This document shows positions 7,358 through 15,469 of a stretch of DNA of 40,699 bases, in pieces. Position numbers and translations under genes: made by a program. Position 1 is the stretch's first letter. Each line of letters starts with the position of its first letter. The stretch comes from Candidatus Yanofskybacteria bacterium RIFCSPLOWO2_02_FULL_44_18 (lineage in GTDB: Bacteria; Patescibacteriota; Minisyncoccia; 2-02-FULL-40-12; GWA2-44-9): NCBI GenBank assembly GCA_001794755.1, contig MGKT01000006.1, positions 1-40,699 of the forward strand, in the 5' to 3' direction. Below the pieces are notes generated by a model. That model had not been told where the DNA came from, searched no databases, and worked only from the letters and a program-made list of their open reading frames with translations.

Positions 7358-7912
7358 CTAGAACAGCTTAATGCCTTTAGTTGCGTTGTTGACGATGTAT
7401 TTAATCCTTTTGGCTCTGGTCGCCGGCAGCTTGGCTCTGTAAAGCCAACGATACAGGACTTTCTTTGCCGAAGGCGGATAAGATTCAAAACTAATTTTGG
7501 CTTTTGGCTTCTTAGCCAAAGCCTGTTTTAAATCATCAGGCATATCAGGATTTTTTGGTATGCCATAGTCGTGGGTCGGTTTGGACAATCCGAGCTTATA
7601 AAATTCCGTGCCGTGTTCCGTCATTCTGCCGGACTTAATTAAACTCTTAGCGTAACTGATTGTATTATCGCTCCAGCGGCTGTTTTTAGTCCGCTTGGAA
7701 AAATGTCTGATATATTTATTATCATCCAGACGCTTGATTGTGGTGTCAATCCAGCCAAAACATATTGCTTCCTCCATCAACTCGCGATGCGACGGTGCTG
7801 TATGACCGGTATGACGCTTGTACAAGACCACAGCAACCTTGGATTCTTTAGCATGATTCTTCACCAGCCATTTCCTAAAATCTTCTAATTTATATACTGT
7901 AATCGTCCTCAT
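7358..7912 (-). CDS. YdeI/OmpD-associated family protein
   Basis: Start at 7912 is preferred over the upstream Met at 7957 because GTGGAG precedes it and the family match begins there (MRTITVYKLEDFRKWLVKNH). The protein is 184 residues. Typical segments are VVLYKRHTGH, EEAICFGWIDTTIKRLDD, a HFSKRTKNSRWSDNT block and a C-terminal PPSAKKVLYRWLYRAKLPATR helix. The family is linked to bacteriocin or antimicrobial tolerance in some bacteria, but its biochemistry is unknown. It lies 22 bp after the VOC gene and is probably co-transcribed with it. These two genes resemble proteins of larger-genome bacteria and may be acquired. Confidence 0.82.
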   Translation of the reverse strand: MRTITVYKLEDFRKWLVKNHAKESKVAVVLYKRHTGHTAPSHRELMEEAICFGWIDTTIKRLDDNKYIRHFSKRTKNSRWSDNTISYAKSLIKSGRMTEHGTEFYKLGLSKPTHDYGIPKNPDMPDDLKQALAKKPKAKISFESYPPSAKKVLYRWLYRAKLPATRAKRIKYIVNNATKGIKLF

Positions 7913-7934
7913 AATAAAATACTCCACCTCACTC

Positions 7935-8411
7935 TTACCCCAGGCGGGCCGCATCAATAGCAGCTACGTCGATTTTTTTCATCGTCAGCATCGCTTCGAA
8001 AGCGCGTTTCGCCTCCGCGCCGCCAGCTACAAGCGCCTCGCTCAACGTTCGCGGCGTGATTTGCCATGAAATTCCCCAGCGGTCCCTGCACCACCCGCAC
8101 ACATTCTCCTGACCGTCATTCCCAACTATCGCGTTCCAAAAGCGATCTGTTTCTTCCTGATCGTCCGTTACGATCTGGAAAGAAAATGCTTCACTGTGCT
8201 TGAAAGTCGGGCCGCCATTGAGGCCAATGCAGGGAAGACCACAAACCGTGAATTCTACCGTTAGTACGTCGCCTTTCTTGCCGCCGGGAAAATCACTGGG
8301 CGCATGAAAAACAGTGCCGACTTTACTGTCAGGAAAAGTTGCAGTATAAAACTTCGCCGCCTCCTCCGCGTCCTTATCAAACCAAAGGCAAATTGAATTT
8401 TTCGGTATCAT
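7935..8411 (-). CDS. VOC-superfamily protein (PhnB / 3-dmu-9_3-mt type)
   Basis: The 158-residue protein begins with ICLWFDKDAEEAAKFYTATF and contains CGLPCIGLNGGPTFKHSEAF, RFWNAIVGNDGQENVCGWC and RDRWGISWQITPRTL, all standard for the PhnB-like branch of the vicinal oxygen chelate fold. Members are small cytoplasmic proteins, often of unknown substrate. The sequence is visibly richer in G and C than its neighbours. It starts 12 bp after the 3' end of tRNA-Gln, so it may be transcribed with the tRNA. The composition and location suggest horizontal transfer next to a tRNA gene. Confidence 0.87.
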   Translation of the reverse strand: MIPKNSICLWFDKDAEEAAKFYTATFPDSKVGTVFHAPSDFPGGKKGDVLTVEFTVCGLPCIGLNGGPTFKHSEAFSFQIVTDDQEETDRFWNAIVGNDGQENVCGWCRDRWGISWQITPRTLSEALVAGGAEAKRAFEAMLTMKKIDVAAIDAARLG

Positions 8412-8423
8412 ACTTATTCTTGT

Positions 8424-8499
8424 TGGCTGCCGGGCTAGGGTTCGAACCTAGTGTCTCCTGCTTCAAAGGCAGGCGTGTTACCCAATACACCACCCGGCA
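8424..8499 (-). tRNA. tRNA-Gln (anticodon UUG)
   Basis: On the minus strand the 7-bp acceptor arms TGCCGGG and CCCGGCA pair. The anticodon arm is CCTGC-CTTTGAA-GCAGG, with anticodon TTG, and the T arm is CTAGG-TTCGAAC-CCTAG. The discriminator is G and CCA is encoded (plus-strand TGG at 8424-8426). A U1-A72 first pair is also usual for bacterial tRNA-Gln. The 5' part lies inside the reading frame of the upstream HTH gene. Confidence 0.95.
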
Positions 8500-9178
8500 A
8501 ATTTTCTGTCATACCGATTACCCAACCTGAAATTTTTCTATTTAACTCTGAACTCGCGGCAATACTTAGTCTCAATAATCCATGATAATCTTCTCCAATA
8601 TTTTTTCTCTTTGTATTAACTTTATTTCTTTTAAAATAGACATACTTAAACCTCTCAATAGGGAGCTGGGTCTGTTCAGACCAGAATTTTAGAACAGAAG
8701 AAACTTTATCCTTGTGGCTTTCATGGATATAAAGCGCCGGAATAATCCTATCTAATGAAATACCACAAATACTATTCACCCAAAACAAGAAGAATCTTAT
8801 CATTTTGGGATCTGAATTACCAAACTGGGTCCTTGAACCAGGACTCCATTCTTTTTCTTTTGAACCTTCAGCCCAATAGAGTGCTGCCCCGATAAGCCAA
8901 GCCTCTCTGTGTGTTAATTTTCCAATTTCCATTCTGGCGAGATTTTTAATTGTATCGGATCTAAAAATTCTGTCTTGCTTCTTTCTTAAAGCGCCCCTAC
9001 GAGCGGAGGCCAGTTTCTTTTCAGTTAAACGTTGTTTTTGTTTTTTAGACAAACCAACTGATTGCAGCCAGAGAGCTAAAGTAGATTTAGCAACAGGAAC
9101 CTGGGCCATTATTTCTGAGTATGAAAGACCTTGCCGGCGAAATGCGATTGCTGCAATTTTCTCTTTCTTTTTTTCCAT
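8435..9178 (-). CDS. HTH protein with homing-endonuclease-like domain, reading into tRNA-Gln
   Basis: The 247-residue product starts with a resolvase-like helix-turn-helix (about 8-40, RRQGLSYSEIMAQVPVAKST) and a basic helix. A domain from about 90 follows, with AWLIGAALYWAEGSK, then GNSDPKMIRFFLFWVNS and a strand-rich part ending near SGWVIGM. The AALYWAEG segment is reminiscent of LAGLIDADG enzymes, but this is weak. The last 22 residues (after GMTEN) are encoded by the tRNA, and the stop codon is in the T arm. The true end of the domain is therefore just before the tRNA, with no stop codon of its own. A mobile or selfish gene beside a tRNA, or a DNA-binding regulator, are both possible. 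Confidence 0.6.
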   Translation of the reverse strand: MEKKKEKIAAIAFRRQGLSYSEIMAQVPVAKSTLALWLQSVGLSKKQKQRLTEKKLASARRGALRKKQDRIFRSDTIKNLARMEIGKLTHREAWLIGAALYWAEGSKEKEWSPGSRTQFGNSDPKMIRFFLFWVNSICGISLDRIIPALYIHESHKDKVSSVLKFWSEQTQLPIERFKYVYFKRNKVNTKRKNIGEDYHGLLRLSIAASSELNRKISGWVIGMTENLPGGVLGNTPAFEAGDTRFEP

Positions 9179-9225
9179 TATAGGTAGGATACAAACTTAA
9201 GTATACTACCTTAGTTCACTTACAC

Positions 9226-9238
9226 AAGTTGGCAACTT
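9226..9238. promoter_or_regulatory. Short palindrome in the 9179-9324 intergenic region
   Basis: AAGTTG-G-CAACTT is a perfect inverted repeat 48 bp upstream of the HTH gene start. A TATACT-like -10 box for that gene lies at 9200-9205, with only a poor -35 box. The palindrome could be an operator. Nothing else was recognised in 9179-9324. Confidence 0.3.
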
Positions 9239-9324
9239 ATAGCAAGTTCGAAGAAAAACTAATGTATGGGCGAGAATTTGATTTGACTACGGACGCTTGT
9301 GAAGTCGTTTATGATTTTAATTAT

Positions 9325-9804
9325 TTACTGAACATTCAAGTCTGTGTTCGGCACCACGTTCTTCTCCAATTCCACCGGCGCGCCCTTGACTCCGCAGGCC
9401 TTCATTGATTTTCTGTAGCTTGCCCATATGGTATCTCTTGAATTCTTCAGCACTTTATTTGCGAGTCTCATTTCAATATTATAATCCGCCGCCGCTTTTC
9501 TTATCGCCACATTTCTTTCTTTCCGATCTGTCATTGTCCATGCTTTCGACAGAACGGCCCTTCTTGTTTCCATGGTCTTCTTCATCACTGCGAAATGCGT
9601 TTCCATGCCTGCCAATAGGCCATCTTCTCTTGCTTTTACGGCTTCACCGGCGCAAAGCAAATCTGGATTTTCCAATATACCAGCCTTTCCTGTTCTTTGT
9701 TCGCTAATCTTGGCAAAAGGATTCCACCGAGCGGCGCTAGACAACGTAGGAACCACTAATATTCCGACCAATATGACCAACAACGAAAATTTGATTCTAT
9801 TCAT
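9325..9804 (-). CDS. Secreted helical protein of unknown function (patescibacterial type)
   Basis: The 159-residue protein begins with a signal peptide (MNRIKFSLLVILVGILVVP, cleavage near SSA). The mature part is almost entirely helical and charged, with two cysteines near its ends (LLCAGEAV and KACGVKG) that may form a disulfide. In between is a pattern of AVxxREDG, METRRAVLSKAW, RNVAIRKAAADYN and a Trp/Tyr-rich helix. Small exported proteins of this type occur in Patescibacteria, but no function is known to me. It lies 27 bp downstream of dnaX and has its own -10 box six bases before the ATG. Confidence 0.65.
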   Translation of the reverse strand: MNRIKFSLLVILVGILVVPTLSSAARWNPFAKISEQRTGKAGILENPDLLCAGEAVKAREDGLLAGMETHFAVMKKTMETRRAVLSKAWTMTDRKERNVAIRKAAADYNIEMRLANKVLKNSRDTIWASYRKSMKACGVKGAPVELEKNVVPNTDLNVQ

Positions 9805-9810
9805 GCCTAA

Positions 9811-9819
9811 AGTATACCA
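9811..9819 (-). promoter_or_regulatory. Extended -10 promoter, probably leaderless transcript
   Basis: Minus-strand TGG-TATACT is followed by exactly six bases and then the ATG at 9804. No ribosome-binding site can fit. No good -35 box was found; the TG extension may replace it. Confidence 0.55.
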
Positions 9820-9831
9820 TATCCCTGTCTG

Positions 9832-10935
9832 TTATTTACCCACAGCATCTAAAACGGCCAATTCCAATGGTAAAATCGGTATCGGAGAATGGCGCATGCC
9901 CGCTCGGGCATGAGAAAAAATATTAATAATATTAATGAGTTCTTGTCCGTCAATATTAGATGAGTGGGCCATAATCTGATCGTCATTTCCATGAATGGCC
10001 GATGCCAAAACAGGATTAACTTTTGTAATCAGCACTTTTCTGGCGTATTCAAGAAATTCTTTGGCGAAATTTTCAAGGTCAAACCCTGAATCGTTCAGCG
10101 TATGCAGAACCGATATCGCCTCGGGCCCATTTGAGGCCGCGAGCTTTGACAGAAAGTCGGGATAATAGTGGTAAGGTATCAATCCGAGCGCGTCATGGAC
10201 TGATTGGGCGGAAATATTATTTTCATCCCCGTTAATCGCGATTAATTTTGACAATAATACCTCGCCGTCTCTCAAAGCTCCGTCAGACGCTTTAGCTATG
10301 GCTCTAAGCCCGATGTCTTCAATTTTGATATTCTCCGTCTCCGCTATTTTTTTTAACTTGGACAATATTTCGTTTTCAGTCAGTTTTTTAAAATCAAAGC
10401 GTTGGACTCTGGAAAGCACGGTCGCCAGTATCTTGTTCGGTTCCGTCGTGGCAAGAATAAAAATGGCATGGCTGGGCGGCTCTTCCAATGTTTTTAACAG
10501 AGCGTTGAATGCTGATTTAGAAAGCATGTGCACTTCATCAATTACAAATACCTTGAAACGGCCGCCGACAGCCGCCGTTCTCACTGAATCCGTCAATTGG
10601 CGGATATCATCGACTCCGGTCTGGGAGGCGGCGTCAATTTCAATCAAATCAAGAGACGTCCCCTTGTCCATGGATGAGCATGATGCGCAAACATTGCATG
10701 GAATCCGGCCTAATACTCTTTCTTTTTCTGATTTTCCGGCGATCGAATATTTTTCGCAATTAACGGATTTAGCCAATATCCGGGCTAGAGTCGTCTTGCC
10801 GGTACCCCGCGGTCCGGAAAAAAGATAGGCATGGCCGACCCGGCCGCCCAACAGAGCGCCTTGGAGTGTTTTGACTACGTGCTGCTGGCCGGTAATTTCA
10901 GAGAATGTTTTAGGTCTGTATTTGCGATAGAGCAT
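9832..10935 (-). CDS. dnaX: DNA polymerase III subunit gamma/tau, short form
   Basis: The 367-residue protein starts MLYRKYRPKTFSEITGQ. It has Walker A GPRGTGKT (41-48), four zinc-binding cysteines (60, 80, 83, 86), Walker B VIDEVH (about 131-136), the sensor segment ILATTEPNKI and an arginine-finger region reading SRVQRF where SRC is usual. Domain III follows and ends near 360. There is no proline-rich linker or tau domain, so only a gamma-like clamp loader ATPase is made. It loads the sliding clamp together with delta' (holB at 30122-30949). It begins 6 bp after the GtrA-like gene on the same strand, so they probably share a transcript. Confidence 0.95.
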   Translation of the reverse strand: MLYRKYRPKTFSEITGQQHVVKTLQGALLGGRVGHAYLFSGPRGTGKTTLARILAKSVNCEKYSIAGKSEKERVLGRIPCNVCASCSSMDKGTSLDLIEIDAASQTGVDDIRQLTDSVRTAAVGGRFKVFVIDEVHMLSKSAFNALLKTLEEPPSHAIFILATTEPNKILATVLSRVQRFDFKKLTENEILSKLKKIAETENIKIEDIGLRAIAKASDGALRDGEVLLSKLIAINGDENNISAQSVHDALGLIPYHYYPDFLSKLAASNGPEAISVLHTLNDSGFDLENFAKEFLEYARKVLITKVNPVLASAIHGNDDQIMAHSSNIDGQELINIINIFSHARAGMRHSPIPILPLELAVLDAVGK

Positions 10936-10941
10936 TGGCAG

Positions 10942-11547
10942 TTATTTCTTGAATACTGCCAGTTTAAATCCTAAGAATGAGAAAATCAATGCCGTTGCCG
11001 ATCCGGTAACGGCGCCGACAGTCGCCCATGCTTCCGGCATGATGCCGAATACGGGATTTACGTAGTTCACGACAATCGATGCGACGGTTGTGTTGACAAA
11101 AATCGCCGTCAACGCCACGCTCATGAATTTTGAAAATTCGAAAACTCCGCCGGTAGAATTCCCGGCCGAAAAAGCCCAATATTTGTTAAGTATGTAACTC
11201 GGCACGATGGCGCAGAGAAATGACACTCCTTTGAAAAATACATATTGCCAGCCGGCGTGAATACCGGTCAGAAAAATCAAAAGGTTAAGTATGCCGATAT
11301 CAACTGACGAATTTGTAAATCCGATTACTGCGAACTTTCCGAACTGCCTGAAAAATGACGCCAATCCTCCCAGCGCATAGCCGAGACTCACGCCGAGTAT
11401 CCAGATAACAGGGATGATAATCATCAGCCAGCCGTACGACGGCAAATAAAGAAGCGGGGCATTAAGAAAATCCAATATTCGCCAAACGGAAAAACCGGTT
11501 ATAAAACCGGTCAGAATGCAAAAATATATATCTCTCTTACTTAACAT
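10942..11547 (-). CDS. GtrA-like membrane protein
   Basis: The 201-residue protein has an N-terminal pair of hydrophobic helices, then a four-helix GtrA-like domain (about 68-200). That domain begins FGKFAVIGFTNSSVDIGILN and includes FKGVSFLCAIVPSYILNKYWAF, the most typical GtrA segment. GtrA-like proteins are thought to help translocate polyprenyl-phosphate-linked sugars. It overlaps the upstream ATPase gene by 11 bp. The two extra N-terminal helices are outside the usual 120-140-residue family core. The substrate is unknown; the two GT39 genes at 14423-17214 are possible partners. Confidence 0.82.
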   Translation of the reverse strand: MLSKRDIYFCILTGFITGFSVWRILDFLNAPLLYLPSYGWLMIIIPVIWILGVSLGYALGGLASFFRQFGKFAVIGFTNSSVDIGILNLLIFLTGIHAGWQYVFFKGVSFLCAIVPSYILNKYWAFSAGNSTGGVFEFSKFMSVALTAIFVNTTVASIVVNYVNPVFGIMPEAWATVGAVTGSATALIFSFLGFKLAVFKK

Positions 11548-13951
11548 ATTTTTTCTTAATCTCTTCTTCGACTTCCTCCCGAGGCCGGCCGAATCTCAAC
11601 CTGGATATTTGTTTTAGCTTATCGGCGTAATCTTTTGATCCAGCTCCAAAAACGAGTTCCGTCAGCGCCTTCATGTTAAACGGCCTTGATGTTTGGCCGC
11701 CTATGAGCAGGTTAACATAAGCGTTGAGATTGTCTATATTCATAAGATCGGATGGCGTAAACACCGGCTCGAATTTATTTTTCATGTATTCCGCGTCATC
11801 GGGGCCGATTCGGAATGAGACAATCGAGCCGACATTGCCGAATACCGCGTCTCTTATATTCTCCTTCAATTGTTTTATGAACTGGTGAGCGATTATTAAA
11901 TTCAAATGATACTTTCTGGCCTCCGAAAGTATGATTCCTATGCTGTCGGTGGTAAAGTTTTGAAACTCGTCAATGTATAAATAAAAATCCCGTCTTGAAC
12001 TTTCATCAGAAATATCAACACGAGAAAGTGCAGCCATTAAAAGTTTGCCGATAATAATCATGCCCAGCAAATTTGCGTTTAAGTCCCCTATTTTGCCCTT
12101 GGAAAGATTGACGATTAAAATCTTACCCTCATCCATGGCCCGGCGGAAATTGAATGCACTGATTTGCTGGTTGATTATCGGCCGCAGGAACTCATTGTAC
12201 ACAAAGGAAGTGATTTTGGATGAAATATAGGGAGCCATGTTGGCAAGGCTCTGATCTCCGCCCGCTTTTTCCGCTTCCAGCTGCCAGAACTGTTTTATCA
12301 GCGGATTAGTCTCCCTCTTTAATTTATCGGCCCGATACTCATCATCGACTAAAACTCTGGAAATATCGGCCAGAACCGGAATTTCATTCGTATAATCATC
12401 AAGCAAAAGATAGGCCGCGTTCTTGAAATATTTTTCAAACATAGGTCCGCCGGTCTGCTTCAAGTCGTATAATTTATCAAAAATTCCGAATAACTCATCT
12501 ATGACCATTGATTTTTGCTCGGGATGGCTGGGATCTATTTCCAGCATGTTAAGACCCATAGGCCTTGCCGTATCGCCGGGATCAAAATATATGACGTCGT
12601 CAATCCTTTCTTTGGGCACAACTGACAACACAAATTCGGCAAACTCGCCGTGGGGATCAATCACGCATACGCCTTTGCCTTTGGCCATATCCTGATGAAT
12701 CAGCGATTCCATAAAAACGGATTTGCCGGTTCCGGTTTGGCCTATAACATACAAATGGCGGCTGCGGTCTTTGTCGGCCATCCTGACAAGAGTTTCCTTA
12801 CCCCGGAATATGTTAATGCCCAAACCGATACCCGATTGCGGCAGATTCGCCGGCGGTTCGGCGGGCTTTGATTTTAAAAATTTCACCTTGGGGGCCAAAG
12901 TCGTAGCCATAGGAAAATGGTACAGACTGGTTATTTCTTCCGATGAAAGAAGGATTGATTTGTCACTGTCAAAAACTCGGAATGAAAAGTTGAACAAGAG
13001 CTTGTCCAAGGCCTTGGATTTTATTTTATTAATTTTAAATCCGTTCATTTCCGGCGCCGAAAACTGAACAAAGGATCCGCTGATTTCGTTAAACAACTGC
13101 ACAGCCCGGGTTTCATCCGGAGCGGAAACGACAATTCTAATATTTGAGTCAAAAAGCGGTTTTGATGCTTTGGATTGCACCCCTTTAATAATCTCCTCTT
13201 CAAAGGGAGTAACCGCCTTCGGCTGTTCAGGCTTGCTTTCTTTTTCTTCCTTCTTGGGGTGTTTGGCCGCGTATACGGCCGCCGAAAATTTCAAGCCAGA
13301 CTGCATTTCTTTGGCCACTTTCTGGGCTAATTTCTTAATTTTATCTTTATGAGAAGGCCGAATGAGTATCTGGATAGCTGCTCCTTCGCCCTCTTTTTCA
13401 AGTTTTGAAAGCGATGTCAGAATTCCGCCCAAAGGATCGGACTCCAAATGCTGGTATGATTTAATCGGCAGAATCGGGTCACCGGTTAAGCTCGCATATC
13501 CGCCGACGGACGCACCATGAGGATTGAATATGTTGTAATCATGCACGTGCTCGACTTCAGACAACGGAAAAACACCATGAACCTGCTTTTCAAACACGTC
13601 TTTGTACGTTACTGGTACGGCGATATAGAAATTGATTTCTTCGCCGACGTGATGGACTGATAATTCTAAGACAATATACGGTTCGCCGTATGCAAATTTA
13701 TTCCATCCCGATGAATGGATATTAGACAAAGATGAATAAAGCTGTTCCATGACCGAGATGAGCTCCTTCTCTGGTCTTTGCTGTTGGTTGTTTGTCAACG
13801 GTTCCCTGGGCAGAGTAATTCGAAACAGCGCTAAATTAAGAGCTCTGGCCACGCTGCCCCGTCCCTTAACGGCTCCGACGAGAACAAAACCGGCGATTAA
13901 TAATATCGCCAAGACGCCAAGATATACGATTAATAACGTTGTGGAAATCAA
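11537..13951 (-). CDS. Membrane-anchored VirB4/TraD-like type IV secretion ATPase
   Basis: The 804-residue protein starts at TTG 13951, 4 bp after the upstream stop. No in-frame ATG lies near the front and the TTG start keeps the N-terminal membrane helix (about 3-25). A large N-terminal region (about 60-370) of the kind seen in patescibacterial conjugation-type ATPases is followed by Walker A GQTGTGKS (about 404-411), IDPHGEF, and Walker B LYIDEFQNF (about 656-664), then SEARKYHLNLIIAHQ and a helicase-like ending. It probably powers DNA or protein transfer, or pilus assembly, at the membrane. The pilin-like modules at 1-1851 are candidate partners, although not adjacent. It overlaps the GtrA-like gene by 11 bp. 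Confidence 0.85.
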   Translation of the reverse strand: MISTTLLIVYLGVLAILLIAGFVLVGAVKGRGSVARALNLALFRITLPREPLTNNQQQRPEKELISVMEQLYSSLSNIHSSGWNKFAYGEPYIVLELSVHHVGEEINFYIAVPVTYKDVFEKQVHGVFPLSEVEHVHDYNIFNPHGASVGGYASLTGDPILPIKSYQHLESDPLGGILTSLSKLEKEGEGAAIQILIRPSHKDKIKKLAQKVAKEMQSGLKFSAAVYAAKHPKKEEKESKPEQPKAVTPFEEEIIKGVQSKASKPLFDSNIRIVVSAPDETRAVQLFNEISGSFVQFSAPEMNGFKINKIKSKALDKLLFNFSFRVFDSDKSILLSSEEITSLYHFPMATTLAPKVKFLKSKPAEPPANLPQSGIGLGINIFRGKETLVRMADKDRSRHLYVIGQTGTGKSVFMESLIHQDMAKGKGVCVIDPHGEFAEFVLSVVPKERIDDVIYFDPGDTARPMGLNMLEIDPSHPEQKSMVIDELFGIFDKLYDLKQTGGPMFEKYFKNAAYLLLDDYTNEIPVLADISRVLVDDEYRADKLKRETNPLIKQFWQLEAEKAGGDQSLANMAPYISSKITSFVYNEFLRPIINQQISAFNFRRAMDEGKILIVNLSKGKIGDLNANLLGMIIIGKLLMAALSRVDISDESSRRDFYLYIDEFQNFTTDSIGIILSEARKYHLNLIIAHQFIKQLKENIRDAVFGNVGSIVSFRIGPDDAEYMKNKFEPVFTPSDLMNIDNLNAYVNLLIGGQTSRPFNMKALTELVFGAGSKDYADKLKQISRLRFGRPREEVEEEIKKKYVK

Positions 13952-13955
13952 TAAG

Positions 13956-14339
13956 CTATTTTATTTCTTTAAGCTTTCGGCGCTCCAGAAGTTGGGCATA
14001 CAATTCGTCAACCAGAATGTCATGAAACGCGTCAATCAGGGCCGGGTTATTGGATTTCACGGCCGCCTTAACGGCATCGGGTATGCTTTTTGAAAAAGCG
14101 ATATTGACTAAATCCTGAACCATGGGCTGCAGCCGGGGGTCCTGGTACATAAGGCCGGAAGAAGAATTTGATTTTATCTGGTGCATCGGAGCGTGTTGCT
14201 GGATTTGCTCGCCGACAATTGAATGCACAATCTCTTTTTCAGACGCTTGCTCCCCCGCTTCACGCTGTTCGGTTTGTGTTTTTCTTTCTTCTATTTGCTT
14301 TTCCAGAGACGAAACTTGTTGTTCAATATTGCCCTCCAT
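13956..14339 (-). CDS. Coiled-coil protein paired with the type IV ATPase
   Basis: The 127-residue protein has a Glu/Gln-rich coiled-coil start (about 5-45), a Gln/His/Ser linker with SNSSSGLMYQDP, and a helical C-terminal half from about 75 (VQDLVNIAFSKS, then ALIDAFHDILVDELYAQLLERRKL). No catalytic motif is seen. It ends 4 bp before the TTG of the ATPase, so it is the first gene of that operon and likely its partner or adaptor. A TATAAT box lies exactly six bases before its ATG. Family not recognised. Confidence 0.6.
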   Translation of the reverse strand: MEGNIEQQVSSLEKQIEERKTQTEQREAGEQASEKEIVHSIVGEQIQQHAPMHQIKSNSSSGLMYQDPRLQPMVQDLVNIAFSKSIPDAVKAAVKSNNPALIDAFHDILVDELYAQLLERRKLKEIK

Positions 14340-14345
14340 GCCTGA

Positions 14346-14351
14346 ATTATA
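14346..14351 (-). promoter_or_regulatory. -10 box, probably leaderless transcript
   Basis: Minus-strand TATAAT is followed by six bases and then the ATG at 14339. The -35 region is weak. The operon below would include the coiled-coil protein, the ATPase, the GtrA-like protein and dnaX. Confidence 0.55.
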
Positions 14352-14422
14352 TTACTTCTGCCTGAAATGAGCGAACCCATATGTGGACAAGATTTATAAA
14401 AATTCTGATAGAATTAAATATA

Positions 14423-15469
14423 ATGAAACCGTCCCGCAAAGCCCAGGCCTGGTCGCTGTTAGGTGTTACTGTTACGGCTCTTATTTTCCGGTTCTTTCGG
14501 GTGCCGTTTTCAATATCCAGTGAAGAGGGTTTGATAATGGCCGGGGTTCTTTCGGTCATCGGATTATATATTCTGGCCAGGCGCATATACGGCTGGCAAA
14601 TTGCCGGCATCGCCGCGTTTCTGGCGGCTATTTCCCATTGGCATGTTCAAATCTCGCGGAGCGGTTCCGAGGAAATATGGCTGGTTTTGATAATAACTTT
14701 TGTTTTTTATTTCGTCTGGGAAGGATTGCGAACCAATCACTTGACCGATTATATTTGGGCCGGTGTTTTGACGGCTGCAGGATTGTACAACTATGAAAAT
14801 TTTTATTTTATCATTCCGGTTTTGATAATAATTTTTCTAAGCTACTGGTCGTTCTTGAAGGCAGACTTCAGCCATTCAAAATACGACCATAGCCGGCATG
14901 TGCTGCTAAAAGGTTTCTCCGTGCTTTTGTTGACCGGCATTATAATTTCACTGCCGCTGCTATTTTCAATTTGGATGAATCGATTTGAAATTTTAAACAC
15001 CGGCGGCGCATCATCCGTATTCTCCCAGCCCCAAATACTTTATTCGTTTTATGACAGATTTGCCGCGACTTTTTCCCAGTTTTGGTTCAGTGACAGGCCG
15101 CTCCTGCCGTGGCCGATTGGAATATTTTTCGCAATTGGCTTAATTAAGGAGGTGACCCATCTCTTTAAGAGAAAACACGGCCATCTGTCTGTCGCCCACG
15201 TTTTCATGGTCAGTTCGCTGTTTATTCTTCTTATTCCAAATTTTATCTCAATGCATGCCGTGTCGACAGCCATGGTTATTCCTTTTGTAATGATGTTCTC
15301 CGCGCGCGGCATTTGGTGGCTGATTAATAATGTAAGCAAGTGGCAGTATATGACAACCGAGGGTCCGGCCGCGGAAACTCTGCATTTCAATGCTCGACTT
15401 GCTCTGGCTGCGTTGCTCATTGCATTCACGGTTGTTGAATATTATTGGCTTTTTGGCCCACTAATATAA
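14423..15469 (+). CDS. GT39-like membrane glycosyltransferase, missing first periplasmic loop
   Basis: Start ATG 14423 (MKPSRKAQAW) is preferred; an earlier ATG at 14381 adds 14 unusual residues. A TAGAAT-like -10 box at 14409-14414 with TGGACA at 14383-14388 may be the promoter. The 348-residue protein has about nine hydrophobic helices and the YILARRIYGWQIAGIAA, then SHWHVQISRSG, pattern of ArnT/PMT-type transferases. In that family an acidic DE pair and a long loop lie after helix 1; here SSEEG runs straight into what is normally helix 2, so roughly 50 residues are absent. It overlaps the next gene by one base (TAATG). It may be a degenerate paralogue or a partner subunit of the next gene. 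Confidence 0.68.
   Translation: MKPSRKAQAWSLLGVTVTALIFRFFRVPFSISSEEGLIMAGVLSVIGLYILARRIYGWQIAGIAAFLAAISHWHVQISRSGSEEIWLVLIITFVFYFVWEGLRTNHLTDYIWAGVLTAAGLYNYENFYFIIPVLIIIFLSYWSFLKADFSHSKYDHSRHVLLKGFSVLLLTGIIISLPLLFSIWMNRFEILNTGGASSVFSQPQILYSFYDRFAATFSQFWFSDRPLLPWPIGIFFAIGLIKEVTHLFKRKHGHLSVAHVFMVSSLFILLIPNFISMHAVSTAMVIPFVMMFSARGIWWLINNVSKWQYMTTEGPAAETLHFNARLALAALLIAFTVVEYYWLFGPLI

Noticed and set aside
7913-7957. Longer start of the YdeI-like protein
   Set aside because: The family match begins at the inner Met, which has a GTGGAG site; the extra residues overlap the VOC gene end without similarity.
8339-8530. Plus-strand ORF with an LGFEPSVSCFKGRR segment
   Set aside because: Typical false translation of the complement of a tRNA gene.
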